Origin: Teratosphaeria epicoccoides
Taxonomy: Eukaryota; Ascomycota; Dothideomycetes; Mycosphaerellales; Teratosphaeriaceae
DNA: 64,000 nucleotides
Direction of reading: 5' to 3'
Assembly (NCBI GenBank): GCA_021401465.1
Contig: JADDMT010000081.1
Coordinates: 1 to 64,000 of the forward strand
This document shows, one piece after another, positions 1 through 10,141 of the stretch (within the stretch, counting starts at the first letter, position 1; every line of letters starts with the position of its first letter). Under the pieces are notes generated by a model. The model saw only the letters and a program-made list of their open reading frames with translations, had not been told where the DNA came from and ran no database searches. The position numbers were made by a program, and so were the translations under genes.

Positions 1-481
1 TGTCAGGAGTACTGTCCGGAGTACTATAGGATACAGGATCATGTAGGTCCTAAGTGCTATGAGTCATAGTACTGTCATAGGAGTACTATGAGTCATAGGC
101 ATAGTCATAGAAGAAAGGATCTGTCACGTAAGGACAGATCCCTAGATCTGTAGGGTTAGTCTACAGATCTATAGGCTTGCAAGGAAGAAGGGATCTGTTA
201 CGTGATAACAGACCCTTAGATCTGTAGGGTTAGTCTATAGATCTACAGACACGGATCTGTCGGGTCTGTCGACAGATCTAACAGAGCTGCTCTGTTACTC
301 TCTAGTATATAGGGATGGCTTTAGGACAGGCAGTTAGGAGCTTCGTGCTCAATCTTAATTCAATCCTCTCTTGCTTAGAGGAGAGTCAGTTACAAGGTTA
401 ACTGCCATTGTCGATATTCTTCATAGCTCCCGAGTCTAACACCTAGTCACCTTCCTGCTATCGGCACCTACCCTTATGACA
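1..481 (+). repeat. LTR of Ty3/gypsy family A (solo or 3' LTR, left end at window edge)
   Basis: The stretch ends in TTATGACA and matches the two 477 bp LTRs of element A1 (40101-40577 and 46617-47093) along its length. It contains the same inverted-repeat block of GATCTGT/ACAGATC motifs and the same right part around AGTTAGGAGCTTCGTGCT. The left edge starts at the window border, and A1's right LTR carries nine further bases before the matching TGTCAGGAG, so the first bases are probably cut off. No target duplication can be tested because the left flank is outside the window. No family A internal sequence follows, so this is a solo LTR or the end of an element lying to the left. Confidence 0.85.
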
Positions 482-1715
482 TCTACCTACTATCTTAGTA
501 TTAAGAGCTAGATAATAAGATACGTGTTAGATTAAGTAATACTAGCTATATAAACAACGAGCTTACATTAGAGTAGATTAAGCACTTTAAACTACATAGT
601 AGGGGCTATTAAACAGGGGCATACTATATAATTATCTTTAATAGATATAGCTGTTATTATACAAAGGAGTTTATTAAGTTTGCTAATACTTACAAGATTA
701 TGCTTGTAATACTACTACTACATACTAGTCATCTGCTATAGCCCCTTAACATAGTGTTATTTTAGTAGTTTAAGCACTACTACTAGCAAGCTATTAACGT
801 AGCTTGTAGGACTAGCTACACTAACTTTAATAAGACTAAGTTCTACCTAGTACTAAGATTAATTTGCTTATTAACCTTTAAGCTTACTAGTATTAAACAT
901 GCCTTTATAAAGACTAGTATTTACCCCTAGAACCTATAGGTTATGCTAGCTAAAATCCATGCTAAGAACAAAGCTACTACTATAATATACTACAGACTAG
1001 CATAGCCTGTAACACTAGAGCTAGAGCTAGAGGTACTTGTTACTACATAGCTAACACTAATAACTATTAGGAGCTTAACTTATACTACAAAGAAGATTTA
1101 GTAGACTATAAGCTATAGTAAGCAGATTACTTAGCGTTTAATTTACTAGTTTGTAAAGGGAGTAGTCTTTTAAGCATAAGTTAGTATATAAGTAACTACT
1201 AACCTCTTTAAGACTAAGGCTACTTAGAACACTTAAGCTATATGTTATAAAGGATAAAAAGGATACCTTTAGAAAGGTAGTATACTAGTAGCATCTTAAG
1301 CTTATGTAATAGTTAAACATAACAAGTAACAAGAGGCATTTAAGGCACAAGTAGTAGCTACATAAGTAATAAGAGCTACAGAGTATGTAGCGTATAATAA
1401 GATGCTAGTAAGAAGGGGTACTTTATAGCCTTAATTTATAAAGGAGCTTAAGGACAAATGTAAGGTAATAACAAAGATGCTTAAAGCTAGAGTTATTAAC
1501 ACTATAAAGAGTATCTAGATCTGTTTAATCTATATGTCTATGACAATCTAGTAGCTATCTAGCTGTAGCAAGGTGTTAGAATAGGCGTTGTTATAGACTA
1601 GCTTGATTATGGCAATTAACTAGTAGTGACTACAAAAGGCGAAGGCAAAGGTGTTACTACTCTAACTTGGCAGTCTGATAGAAGAGCTCATCTACTATCA
1701 GACAAGCTAACTAGT
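482..1715 (+). pseudogene. RIP-degraded pogo/Fot1-type DDE transposase fragment
   Basis: Reading about 570-960 on the plus strand and treating stops as mutated codons gives a DDE_1 (pogo/Tigger/Fot1) core. An IFD-G-H-S-like catalytic motif is followed by YTKEFIKFANTYKIMLVI and a HTSHLL-x-PL-x-V-x-F-like block. The catalytic Asp of the first motif now reads Asn (GAT to AAT after T) and two His read Tyr, exactly the RIP changes. The 5' end is missing where the family A LTR adjoins it, and the tail fades into AT-rich sequence. A 9 bp inverted repeat (1673-1681 with 1695-1703) lies near the right edge, where normal composition resumes. Dead copy; the family call is fairly safe and the exact ends are not. 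Confidence 0.7.
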
Positions 1716-2501
1716 GAATAGATCAAAGAAGATGGCAGCTAGTTGTTTGTACAATATAAGTAGATACCTCATCAAAAGTTGCGTTGAACTGATAATTGCG
1801 TTGAATTGTCCAGCACTCGTCGGACGTTCGACAAGCTGCGATGCACGGATATCATGTTTCTCTCCCTGCCTTCAGTACACTCCGCTCCAAGATCCGCGTA
1901 TATGCCGCGCCAATAGATAGAATACAGCTTACGTGGCTGATTCGCAGCAGATCGTGTAACGTATTGCAGTATAGCTCAGATCGGTCGCAGTTGTCGAAAC
2001 CCAACCAATGACGTTCGCCTGTCGGAGTCCTTGCTGTATGACTCGTACAAGATACCAGCAGCGAGTACGTCTCCCCTCGCCTCGAGTGCTTAATTTGATT
2101 GCTGATCTACAGAGCGGGGAATATGAGGCCTCGTTGGGGTTGATACATGTAGTGCCACATGATGTTGACAGCGTACATGTACAGTCGCCTTGCTGCGCCT
2201 TCCTTTGCAGATGTCGGCAAGAAGCATGCCTTCCGTTTCAGGGACCAGTCTCTCTGTCGGGATGCCTGGCTGCTTGACGATCGTCTGAGACACACACGAG
2301 CGCCACTGCGGAGAAGCTCACCGTGATATCGCTTAAGCACACAGTCAAGACCAGTTCTCGAGTTTTGGTCTGCCAAATGGGAGTGAGCAGGTTTCAAGTT
2401 GGCGAATTATCTTGCCCACCTGGCATATCCAATGCCAGCCCCAAAGAATCCTCGATCCCGTACGTCATACAATTGACGCGTTTCACGGATGATCCAACCT
2501 T
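1716..2501. other. intergenic, no gene recognised
   Basis: Composition returns to that of the gene island. The short open frames on both strands show no recognisable domain and overlap one another. This is probably the transition between RIP-affected repeats and the 3' side of MZM1, including its 3' UTR. Confidence 0.5.
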
Positions 2502-2934
2502 CTAGAGCTGGGCGTCCTTGATCTCCTTGAAGCTCTTGGTCGTCCCCTTCAACTCGCCAGCCGTATGATTGTCCAGCCGTTGGGTGTGTTCATGAATGTT
2601 CAGCTTGTAATGCTCGCCCTCGACATTCCTTCCCTGCACCACGTTCTCGCGTAATATCTGGGCGACGCCTTGCGCATGCTCTACTGCTTTCGCCACCTCA
2701 ATGCCGCCGACCTCAAGTTTGCGGTTCTTCACAAAGGACTCTCGGGCGAGGCTGCGGGATGCCTTGAGCGTCGCAGCATCACCTGCGTCGCGATCAGAGC
2801 CGTTTGAGATGGCATGAATATTGATTAATCATACCTTTAAATGCTATATATGTTGCCCGCAGGAGGTGCCGGTATGTGGCAAGCACGGCCGCCTTGTTAT
2901 TGGCGAGTTCCACCGGCGAAAGATGTTTGCTCAT
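2502..2934 (-). CDS. MZM1: Mzm1-like LYR protein, complex III assembly factor
   Basis: Two exons (2934-2835 and 2782-2502) join across a 52 nt intron (2834-2783, GTATGA...GCAG) to give 126 residues. Exon 1 carries the LYR-type motif TYRHLLRATYIAF (Tyr21-Arg22), and the join restores the family block F-K-G-D. Exon 2 has the Mzm1 signature AQ-x-LRENVVQG followed by YKLNIHEHT. In yeast Mzm1 is a mitochondrial matrix LYR protein that binds the Rieske protein Rip1 before its insertion into complex III. I chose the Met at 2934 because residues before it look unlike the family; an upstream in-frame Met at 3063 would overlap the promoter of the divergent zuotin gene. The C-terminal 20 residues are Lys-rich. 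Family assignment is strong; the exact start is less so. Confidence 0.9.
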
Positions 2935-3142
2935 CACGAATTGCTTGATTGCTTCCATCAATGCCTCAGTAATACCGCAGGAGAGGCATTGCTCAATGTT
3001 AGGACCAAACCTAGGTGCGCGATTCGGGACGGGAGTGATGGCGGCGATTGATGATTCGAGCACGGACCATCATCAAGATTTTTGGTGGCCGCTGAAACAG
3101 ATCGAGCATCTGTCTCACCCACCAACAAACACACCTCCCAAA
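2935..3142. promoter_or_regulatory. divergent promoter MZM1 / ZUO1
   Basis: Only 208 bases separate the start codons of two head-to-head genes, so both promoters and 5' UTRs must share this interval. No TATA box or named operator is evident by eye. Confidence 0.6.
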
Positions 3143-4480
3143 ATGGCTGCAATTCAACTGTCAGCCACCCTTCCCTCTCTCTCCTCCGACTGGGCCGCGG
3201 AGAAAGACTTCAAGCCCATCGCATCCATCACACACCCCACCAACCGCTCCATTGAGCCCGTTGGCCCGCACTTCCTCGCCCACGCCCGCAGAAAGCGCCA
3301 TAAGCGCACCTTCTCCGAAGATGAGCGCATTCAGGCCGCGGTCACCGCCAAGAAGACCGAAGACGATGATGCCGGCGAGATCAGCGAGCCCGAGGATCCC
3401 ATGCTGCTGCAGCGTGAAGCCAAGGACTGGAAGACGCAGGACCACTACGCTGTGCTTGGTCTGAGCAAGTACCGCTGGAGAGCCACGGAGGAGCAGATCA
3501 AGAAGGCACATCGCAAGAAGGTTCTGAGGCATCACCCCGACAAGAAGGCTGCGCGTGGTGGAGAGGAGAATGATCAGTTCTTCAAGTGCATCCAGCGAGC
3601 CACTGATATCCTGCTGGACCCTGTGAAGAGGAGACAATTCGACTCCGTCGACGAGGCGGCAGACAGAGAGCCACCAAGCAAGAAGGACGTGCAGAAGAAG
3701 TCTGGCAACTTCTACAAGCTTTGGGGTCCCGTGTTCGAGGCAGAGGCACGTTTCAGCAAGAAGCAGCCTGTCCCCCAGCTGGGCAAGGAGGATGCTACGA
3801 AGGAGGATGTCGAATACTTCTACAACTTCTGGTACAACTTCGATTCGTGGCGTACGTTTGAATACCTGGACGAGGAGGTGCCAGATGACAATGAGAACCG
3901 AGACCAAAAGCGCCACATGGAGCGCAAGAACAACAATGCCCGCAAGAAGAGAAAGGTCGAGGACACGCAGCGTCTGCGTCAACTGATTGACACTGCTCTT
4001 GCCCAGGACGAGCGTATCAAAAAATTCAGGCAAGAAGGCAACAAGCAGAAGAATGCCAAGAAGGCCGAGAAGGAAGCTGCGGATAAGGCTGCAAAGGAGG
4101 AGGCACAGCGCAAGAAAGAAGCGGAGGCTCGACTGGCTGCAGAGAAAGATGCGGCAGAGAAGGCGGAGCGCGAGCAGGGCAAGAAGGCGAAGGAGGCGGC
4201 AAAGAATGCCGCAAAGAAGAACAAACGTGTCATTCGCAATGCGCCGAAGGATGCAAACTATTTTGTTGATGGCGACGCCACGCCAGAGCAAATCAATGCC
4301 GCGCTCGATGATGCCGATAAGATCCTGGCTAGGCTCGACAATGAGGAGATTGCGCTGCTTACCAACAAGCTGAACGGCAAGACGGATAAGGCTGCAATCA
4401 AGGCGGTGTTTCAGGAGCAGGCAAAGATGTTGGTGGATGCTGGCAAGATGAAGGCTGGCGAGCTGAAGAGCCTGGCATAG
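3143..4480 (+). CDS. ZUO1: zuotin, ribosome-associated J-domain co-chaperone
   Basis: An uninterrupted 445-residue frame (yeast Zuo1 is 433). An N-terminal segment of about 95 residues precedes a J domain with DHYAVLGLSKYRW, and the His-Pro-Asp triad lies at about residues 131-133. The zuotin homology region follows (FKCIQRATDILLDPVKRRQFDS, then YFYNFWYNFDSWRTFEYLDEE). A long charged Lys/Glu/Ala-rich helical segment (about residues 255-375) corresponds to the ribosome- and rRNA-contacting middle domain, and a C-terminal helical bundle ends the protein. Zuotin pairs with Ssz1 as the ribosome-associated complex and stimulates Hsp70 Ssb at the tunnel exit. I chose the Met at 3143 (context CAAAATGGC) because the open frame upstream runs into the antisense MZM1 gene. 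No intron is seen. Confidence 0.96.
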   Translation: MAAIQLSATLPSLSSDWAAEKDFKPIASITHPTNRSIEPVGPHFLAHARRKRHKRTFSEDERIQAAVTAKKTEDDDAGEISEPEDPMLLQREAKDWKTQDHYAVLGLSKYRWRATEEQIKKAHRKKVLRHHPDKKAARGGEENDQFFKCIQRATDILLDPVKRRQFDSVDEAADREPPSKKDVQKKSGNFYKLWGPVFEAEARFSKKQPVPQLGKEDATKEDVEYFYNFWYNFDSWRTFEYLDEEVPDDNENRDQKRHMERKNNNARKKRKVEDTQRLRQLIDTALAQDERIKKFRQEGNKQKNAKKAEKEAADKAAKEEAQRKKEAEARLAAEKDAAEKAEREQGKKAKEAAKNAAKKNKRVIRNAPKDANYFVDGDATPEQINAALDDADKILARLDNEEIALLTNKLNGKTDKAAIKAVFQEQAKMLVDAGKMKAGELKSLA

Positions 4481-4835
4481 ACTGTGACTGCGCATTGACT
4501 TGAAGGCCTGCTCTTCTGAGCAATGGAGTCTTCTTGCCGGCAGGAGTTAAATAGCGTACAGAATAGAAGTTTCCATGCAGGAACGTGCTCCTGATTGATC
4601 ATCGCTAGTACCTTAATCATCCGAGAAGGCTTTCCACAGCTGCCAGTTACTCCGACGAGCGATAGTACGCGCACAATCCTACTAATAAATTATCACGTGA
4701 AACCTGCGAAGTCATATGGGTCCTCGCCGAACGAGAGCTCGGGTCCATCCGCCAAGCTGCCCGCTCTTGACGGCATGCGGATATTTTATCAAACACTTTA
4801 ACACCATATGTACACAGCACACGACACATACGAGG
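4481..4835. promoter_or_regulatory. ZUO1 3' region and SKI2 promoter
   Basis: 355 bases between two co-directional genes. A CACGTG hexamer lies at 4694-4699, about 140 bases before the SKI2 start; it is a possible bHLH/Cbf1-type site, but the motif is short and function is unproven. Confidence 0.4.
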
Positions 4836-7800
4836 ATGGCGAGCGGTGATGCCGACTTGACAGCGGCGCTCAAAAATCTATCGCTGAAGGTAGAACGCTT
4901 CGATGCCGAGATAGATGATATCTTGGAGCAGTCGAAGCCACGCAAACGCCTTCGAAAGTCTCCAAGACAAATCAAGGCCAGACTTGAGCAGGACTTTCTG
5001 ACGCCATCCACGACTTTCAGCCCAGCATGGCTGAATCGACTCCAGCAACGATGGGACGCTCCGACTAATTACAACGAACTCTTCGGACTGGCACCCACTC
5101 AGACGAGGACCATTATCCGCTTCACCAGAGAAGGCTTGGAGGGTCGGGTGACTGGCTACAAGGAGGTCACGGTACCGGCGAACAGTGCTACGGCGAGGAA
5201 CTCAACTTCGTTGCTTCGCAAGCCTGCCAATCGAGCAGATTTCGTGAGAGGTGCTGCCGGGTTCTATCCCTTTGCTCCTGGTGGGCTTGCTGACGTGGAG
5301 GCTACGGCTGCGTATGAGGATGAGCTCTTGGGTGAAATTGGAGGCGCGAATGGCGTCCCGAAACCCAATAAGCTGGATCGTATAATTAATCTTGCTGCTG
5401 GTGGTGAATTGTTGGAAGTGCCTCCCGGCTTCGAACGAGGTATGCGCTTCAGCGAGAAGCATGCGCGAGATGCAGAAACCGCCGAGGAGGTAGAACAGGT
5501 CTTGGATGAAGAGCCTGACCAGCCGGAGTCTGAGATGAATAGCGTGCCGTTTGGTGGTAGCGATGATGCTCATTCAGAGAAAGCTGACGATGAGCCCGAC
5601 GATGACATTGACGACTTACTCCCTGTTGAGTTCCCGTCTCTGGCTCCTCACGGTCCTCTTGCATTGGCGAGGAACAAACATGGTGGTCGCGAGTGGGCCC
5701 ACATGGTCGATGTCAACAGGGACATCACCAATTTTCGAGAGCTCGTACCAGAGATGGCGCGGGAGTGGCCTTTCGAGCTGGACACCTTTCAGAAGGAAGC
5801 AGTGTACCATTTGGAAAATGGTGACTCGGTGTTCGTTGCGGCACATACTTCTGCTGGCAAGACAGTGGTCGCCGAGTACGCCATTGCTCTGGCCGCTAAG
5901 CATATGACCAAAGCCATCTACACTTCTCCGATCAAAGCATTGAGCAATCAGAAGTTCCGCGACTTTCGAACGACCTTTGATGATGTCGGCATCTTGACTG
6001 GTGATGTGCAGATCCGACCAGAAGCTAGCTGTCTCATCATGACAACCGAAATTCTGCGCAGTATGCTGTATCGTGGGGCCGATATCATTCGAGATGTGGA
6101 GTTTGTCATTTTTGACGAAGTGCATTATGTTAATGACCTAGAGCGTGGAGTTGTGTGGGAGGAAGTCATCATCATGTTGCCAGAGCATGTTACACTCATT
6201 CTGCTATCGGCAACTGTGCCTAATACCTACGAGTTCGCCTCGTGGGTTGGGCGTACCAAGAAGAAAGACATCTATGTCATTTCAACTCCAAAGCGCCCAG
6301 TACCGCTTGAGCACTATCTTTGGGCTGACAAGAAGATGTTCAAGATCGTTGATGCAAACAAGCATTTCATCGAGAAAGGCTGGAAAGATGCAAATGATGC
6401 AATGACTGGCAAAGACAAGCAGATCGCAGCAGAGGCCAAAGCGAAGGAGAAGGAAGAAGCTGCGATCGCAGCAGGTCGCGGCGGCCGGGGAGGAAGAGGC
6501 GGTCAGAATGGAAGAGGAGGACTCCAGCGTGGTGGCGGCCAGCAACGTGGTGGCGGTCAGCGAGGGGGACCTCAGCAGAGAGGAAGGGGACAGCCGTCAA
6601 ATCGCGGCCAAGGCAACATCGCGCGGACTGGTCGTGGTGGTGGAAGGACGACTGCTGCGCAGGACAGGAATATCTGGGTTCATCTGGTCCAGCATCTGCG
6701 GAACGAAGACCTGCTTCCCTGCTGTATCTTCGTGTTCTCCAAGAAGCGTTGCGAAGAGAATGCGGACGCACTGTCCAATTTGGACTACTGCACAGCAAGC
6801 GAGAAGAGTGCCATACACATGATCTTAGAGAAGTCTCTGGCGAGATTGAAGCCAGATGACAGACAACTCCCGCAGATTCGTCGCATTCGCGAGTTACTTA
6901 GCAGAGGCATTGCTGTGCATCACGGTGGCCTTCTGCCGATCGTCAAGGAGTGCGTCGAAATACTGTTTGCGAAGACGCTGGTCAAGGTTCTCTTTGCAAC
7001 GGAGACATTTGCTATGGGTCTGAATCTGCCAACCAGGACTGTCGTCTTCTCAGGCTACCGCAAATTTGACAACAAAGGCTTTCGCGATCTGCTACCCGGT
7101 GAATATACCCAGATGGCTGGTCGTGCAGGGCGCAGAGGTTTGGACAAAGTCGGCTATGTAATCATTGTCTCCTCCGGGCAGGACGAAGCACCACCGGCGG
7201 GCAGACTGCGGCAGATGATGCTCGGGGATCCTACCAAGCTGCGCTCGCAGTTCCGGCTGACGTACAACATGATCCTGAACCTATTGCGGGTTGAGGCGCT
7301 CAAGATCGAAGAGATGATCAAACGCTCGTTCTCCGAGAACGCCACCCAGGCGCTACTGCCAGAGCATGAAAAGCAGATCAAGTTGTCCGAGGCAGACCTG
7401 GAGAAGGTCAAGCGTGACCCTTGTGATACCTGCGATAAGGACATTGACGTCTGCCATCAAGCAAGTGTCGACTTTCAGTCGCTCACTCAGCAATTACATC
7501 TCGCTATGCTCGCTACACCAGTCGGCCGCCGTATGTTCCAGCCGAAGCGCATCATCGTCTTCAAGAACGATCAGGACATCCGTACGGCAGGCGTCTTGCT
7601 GCGTGAAGGCGCAAACAAGACTGGTGCGACTGTGTATGTGCTGGAGGTGCAATACAAGCCGAAAAGGCAACGGCAGAACGCTGACTTCCTACCCTATCTA
7701 CCACGCTTCCGCCGGCGATTTGTACCCTTGCCGCAGAAGGAGAACGAGATGAGCATGAGACTTCAGGTGGTGCCGCTTACTGACGTGGAGGCATTGACTG

Positions 7801-8720
7801 GCACTCATCTGGCTTGCGACATCAACGGCATTCTCAAAAAGGACAAAACTGAGTGGGCAAAAGCAAAAACTGAGCTCCTCAAGACCTGCTCCTCGTGGAC
7901 GTCATCGTCCTGGAACGAGCTAGACTACCCTAAATACCTCAAGGAGATGTCCATCCGCACCGTACTCGACGAACGTGCAAAAGCAGCAACTGTCGCACAA
8001 GAACGCGAATGCATCCACTGCCCCGACTTCCCCAAACACTTCGCCATGGCCCACGATATCTGGGTCATCAAAGACAACATCGCTTCAATCCGCCAACTTA
8101 TGTCCGATCAAAATCTCCAACTCCTCCCCGACTACCAACAACGCATCAGCGTGCTCAAAGACCTCGGCTTCATCGACGAGCACTCCCGCGTCGAGCTCAA
8201 AGGCAAAGTCGCCTGCGAGATCCACTCGGCCGACGAACTCGTCCTTACCGAACTCATTCTCGAAAACGTCCTTGCGGACTACGAACCAGAAGAAATCGTC
8301 GCCCTCCTCTCCGCATTCGTCTTCCCAGAAAAAACTGACGCGACACCCAACATGACGCCCGCCCTGGAGCGCGGACAAGAAACTATCATCAAGATCTCCG
8401 AAAAGGTGAACCATTACCAAACTGTACACCAAGTCATCCTCTCCTCCGACGATTCGAATGATTTCGTCAGCCGTCCGCGGTTTGGCCTGGTTGAGGTCGT
8501 GTACGAGTGGGCGAGAGGCATGCCATTTAGTCGGATCACGGATCTGACGGATGTTTTGGAGGGCACGATTGTGAGGGTGATTTCGCGGCTGGATGAGACG
8601 TGCAGGGAGGTGAAAAATGCGGCGAGGATTATCGGGGACCCGACGTTGTTTGCGAAGATGCAGGGGTGTCAGGAGTTGATCAAGAGGGATATTTGTGCGA
8701 CGGCGAGTTTGTACATGTGA
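4836..8720 (+). CDS. SKI2: Ski2 DEVH-box RNA helicase of the Ski complex
   Basis: A single-exon frame of 1294 residues (yeast Ski2 is 1287). Helicase motifs appear in order: AHTSAGKT (residues 336-343, Walker A), DEVH (427-430), SAT (458-460), TETFAMGLNLPTRTVVF, and QMAGRAGRRG (759-768, motif VI). The N-terminal Ski2 region and the C-terminal arch and DSHCT-like helical domain (ending ELIKRDICATASLYM) are present. Ski2, with Ski3 and Ski8, feeds mRNA 3'-5' into the cytoplasmic exosome for turnover, nonstop and no-go decay. An RGG/Gln-rich low-complexity insert (residues 547-605) separates the two RecA lobes. The Met at 4836 fits the family N-terminus; the frame is open 40 codons upstream. The DEVH box and exact length favour Ski2 over Mtr4. 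Confidence 0.96.
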   Translation: MASGDADLTAALKNLSLKVERFDAEIDDILEQSKPRKRLRKSPRQIKARLEQDFLTPSTTFSPAWLNRLQQRWDAPTNYNELFGLAPTQTRTIIRFTREGLEGRVTGYKEVTVPANSATARNSTSLLRKPANRADFVRGAAGFYPFAPGGLADVEATAAYEDELLGEIGGANGVPKPNKLDRIINLAAGGELLEVPPGFERGMRFSEKHARDAETAEEVEQVLDEEPDQPESEMNSVPFGGSDDAHSEKADDEPDDDIDDLLPVEFPSLAPHGPLALARNKHGGREWAHMVDVNRDITNFRELVPEMAREWPFELDTFQKEAVYHLENGDSVFVAAHTSAGKTVVAEYAIALAAKHMTKAIYTSPIKALSNQKFRDFRTTFDDVGILTGDVQIRPEASCLIMTTEILRSMLYRGADIIRDVEFVIFDEVHYVNDLERGVVWEEVIIMLPEHVTLILLSATVPNTYEFASWVGRTKKKDIYVISTPKRPVPLEHYLWADKKMFKIVDANKHFIEKGWKDANDAMTGKDKQIAAEAKAKEKEEAAIAAGRGGRGGRGGQNGRGGLQRGGGQQRGGGQRGGPQQRGRGQPSNRGQGNIARTGRGGGRTTAAQDRNIWVHLVQHLRNEDLLPCCIFVFSKKRCEENADALSNLDYCTASEKSAIHMILEKSLARLKPDDRQLPQIRRIRELLSRGIAVHHGGLLPIVKECVEILFAKTLVKVLFATETFAMGLNLPTRTVVFSGYRKFDNKGFRDLLPGEYTQMAGRAGRRGLDKVGYVIIVSSGQDEAPPAGRLRQMMLGDPTKLRSQFRLTYNMILNLLRVEALKIEEMIKRSFSENATQALLPEHEKQIKLSEADLEKVKRDPCDTCDKDIDVCHQASVDFQSLTQQLHLAMLATPVGRRMFQPKRIIVFKNDQDIRTAGVLLREGANKTGATVYVLEVQYKPKRQRQNADFLPYLPRFRRRFVPLPQKENEMSMRLQVVPLTDVEALTGTHLACDINGILKKDKTEWAKAKTELLKTCSSWTSSSWNELDYPKYLKEMSIRTVLDERAKAATVAQERECIHCPDFPKHFAMAHDIWVIKDNIASIRQLMSDQNLQLLPDYQQRISVLKDLGFIDEHSRVELKGKVACEIHSADELVLTELILENVLADYEPEEIVALLSAFVFPEKTDATPNMTPALERGQETIIKISEKVNHYQTVHQVILSSDDSNDFVSRPRFGLVEVVYEWARGMPFSRITDLTDVLEGTIVRVISRLDETCREVKNAARIIGDPTLFAKMQGCQELIKRDICATASLYM

Positions 8721-8950
8721 AGACTGATTTCGATCACTACTGGGAGGGATGAAGAGATGGTTGGATTATTGCACGCCAGGTGCGGAATGTGTTTGGATCC
8801 TTCCGTTACTGGTGTCGGGTCTGGCATCCAGTTTCTAGCGGCCCAACACTATGGGTCTACACTAGAGCTTGCTCGTAACAGCAACCCTCGCAATGCTCAG
8901 CGCACACGATTCAACCCTTTCCACATCTAGACGTACATGAATCCCCACCG

Positions 8951-10138
8951 TTAAAAGTCCAGCGGATACTCCACCGACTCGATCGCCTCCGGATACCTAA
9001 ACCCATTCTGCTTCCTCACCTCATCCATCACCCTCATGATCACCAAACTCTCCTCCAAGCCCTCGTACCTCCCCTCCTTTCGCCCATCTCTCAACGCATA
9101 CGCCACTTCGTCCGCCTCCCAAAACATCCCGTGACCCACGCCTTCTTCCCCTAGCGTCCCGAACCCGTTCCGCCAGCCACTCCCCTTTCCCGGACCGGGC
9201 TGCGGGAACTCTTTATCTTCCACCGTGCCGTCTGCGAGGACCAGTCTTGTGCGAGTGGGGCGGAAAGCGGGCGCGAAGACTTGGATCTCGCCTTTCTCGC
9301 CCTGCACGCGGATTGCCGGACCCGCCGTGCCTTTGCCGTCCGGATCGGAAGCGGTGCGGAGGCCCGTGATGGCAACCCCATGGGCCTCGCCTCGCGATTC
9401 CGTGGGGGGGAAGGAGAGCAGAATGGAAGTCTGCTGATCTGTTCCCAGCCCGTCCACTTTTCGAATAAAACTCGCGACTTGCGGAGGCTTCGGGTCCTTC
9501 TGCGTGGTGTACAGCGTCTGGAAGACCCAGGTGAGGCTGTAGATTCCCAGATCGAGCAGCGCGCCGCCTGCGAGGGAAGGATTCACCATACGGTGTTTGC
9601 CGTCCGGGTAGTGAGATTCTGGGGGCTGGGCGAAAGAGAGATCCGCGAAGGCTCGGCTGACGGCGCCCAGGGTGCCGGATGTTATGGTGTCGCGCACGTA
9701 CTCGGAGAGAGGGAAGTAGCGGGTCCAAACGGCTTCCATTAGGAAGAGATTCTTCTCCCGCGCGAGGGCGATGAGGATTTCGGTCTGGGCGGCATTGACT
9801 GTGAAGGCTTTTTCGCACAGCACGTGTTTCCCGGCTTCGAGGCAGAGGCGCGCATTTTGGTAGTGGTGCGAGTGGGGGGTCGCGACGTAGATTACGTCGA
9901 CGTCGGGGTCGCGGACGAGTTCCGCGTAGCTGCCATAGGCTTTGGCGGAATCGGGTGCGCGGACTTCTTGGAGATAATCCCGGGCTCGTTGGGCGGAGGT
10001 GGAGGAGGCGGCTGCGACAATGATGTGCGAGATGTCGGGTCGTCCGCGAGTTTCTGGGTTGGGCCATAGATCCCGGCCAAAGGCTTCTGCGATGCCGCCG
10101 GTTGCCAGGATTCCCCATTTCAGCTGGAACTTGCCCAT
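8951..10138 (-). CDS. Gfo/Idh/MocA oxidoreductase, D-xylose / dihydrodiol dehydrogenase type
   Basis: A 395-residue single-exon frame. An N-terminal Rossmann fold starts at KWGILATGGIAEAFGRDL (about residues 7-24). The family catalytic motif reads CEKAF (Lys110), followed by MEAVWTRYFPL and GGALLDLGIYSLTWVFQTLY in the C-terminal half. These blocks resemble fungal NADP-dependent D-xylose 1-dehydrogenase (Trichoderma Xyd1) and dimeric trans-dihydrobenzenediol dehydrogenase, which share one subfamily, so substrate cannot be decided. I chose the Met at 10138 because homology begins there. The frame stays open for 60 more codons upstream, through a GGTGC repeat that would encode a His-Arg-Thr-Ala-Pro run. 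It is divergent from the adjacent FAD monooxygenase remnant. Confidence 0.85.
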   Translation of the reverse strand: MGKFQLKWGILATGGIAEAFGRDLWPNPETRGRPDISHIIVAAASSTSAQRARDYLQEVRAPDSAKAYGSYAELVRDPDVDVIYVATPHSHHYQNARLCLEAGKHVLCEKAFTVNAAQTEILIALAREKNLFLMEAVWTRYFPLSEYVRDTITSGTLGAVSRAFADLSFAQPPESHYPDGKHRMVNPSLAGGALLDLGIYSLTWVFQTLYTTQKDPKPPQVASFIRKVDGLGTDQQTSILLSFPPTESRGEAHGVAITGLRTASDPDGKGTAGPAIRVQGEKGEIQVFAPAFRPTRTRLVLADGTVEDKEFPQPGPGKGSGWRNGFGTLGEEGVGHGMFWEADEVAYALRDGRKEGRYEGLEESLVIMRVMDEVRKQNGFRYPEAIESVEYPLDF

Positions 10139-10141
10139 GGT

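Noticed and set aside
1673..1703. Inverted repeat as a transposon terminal repeat or terminator
   Set aside because: Nine-base arms with a 13-base loop; no second copy or target duplication found near the pogo remnant.
2876..3142. 89-codon N-terminal extension of zuotin
   Set aside because: It overlaps MZM1 exon 1 antisense and has no zuotin homology; the Met at 3143 fits the family.
3161..4495. 444-codon Leu-rich minus-strand frame
   Set aside because: It is the exact antisense shadow of zuotin; Lys/Glu codons read backwards give Leu/Phe runs.
4716..4835. 40-codon upstream extension of SKI2
   Set aside because: No homology; the Met at 4836 matches the usual family N-terminus and length.
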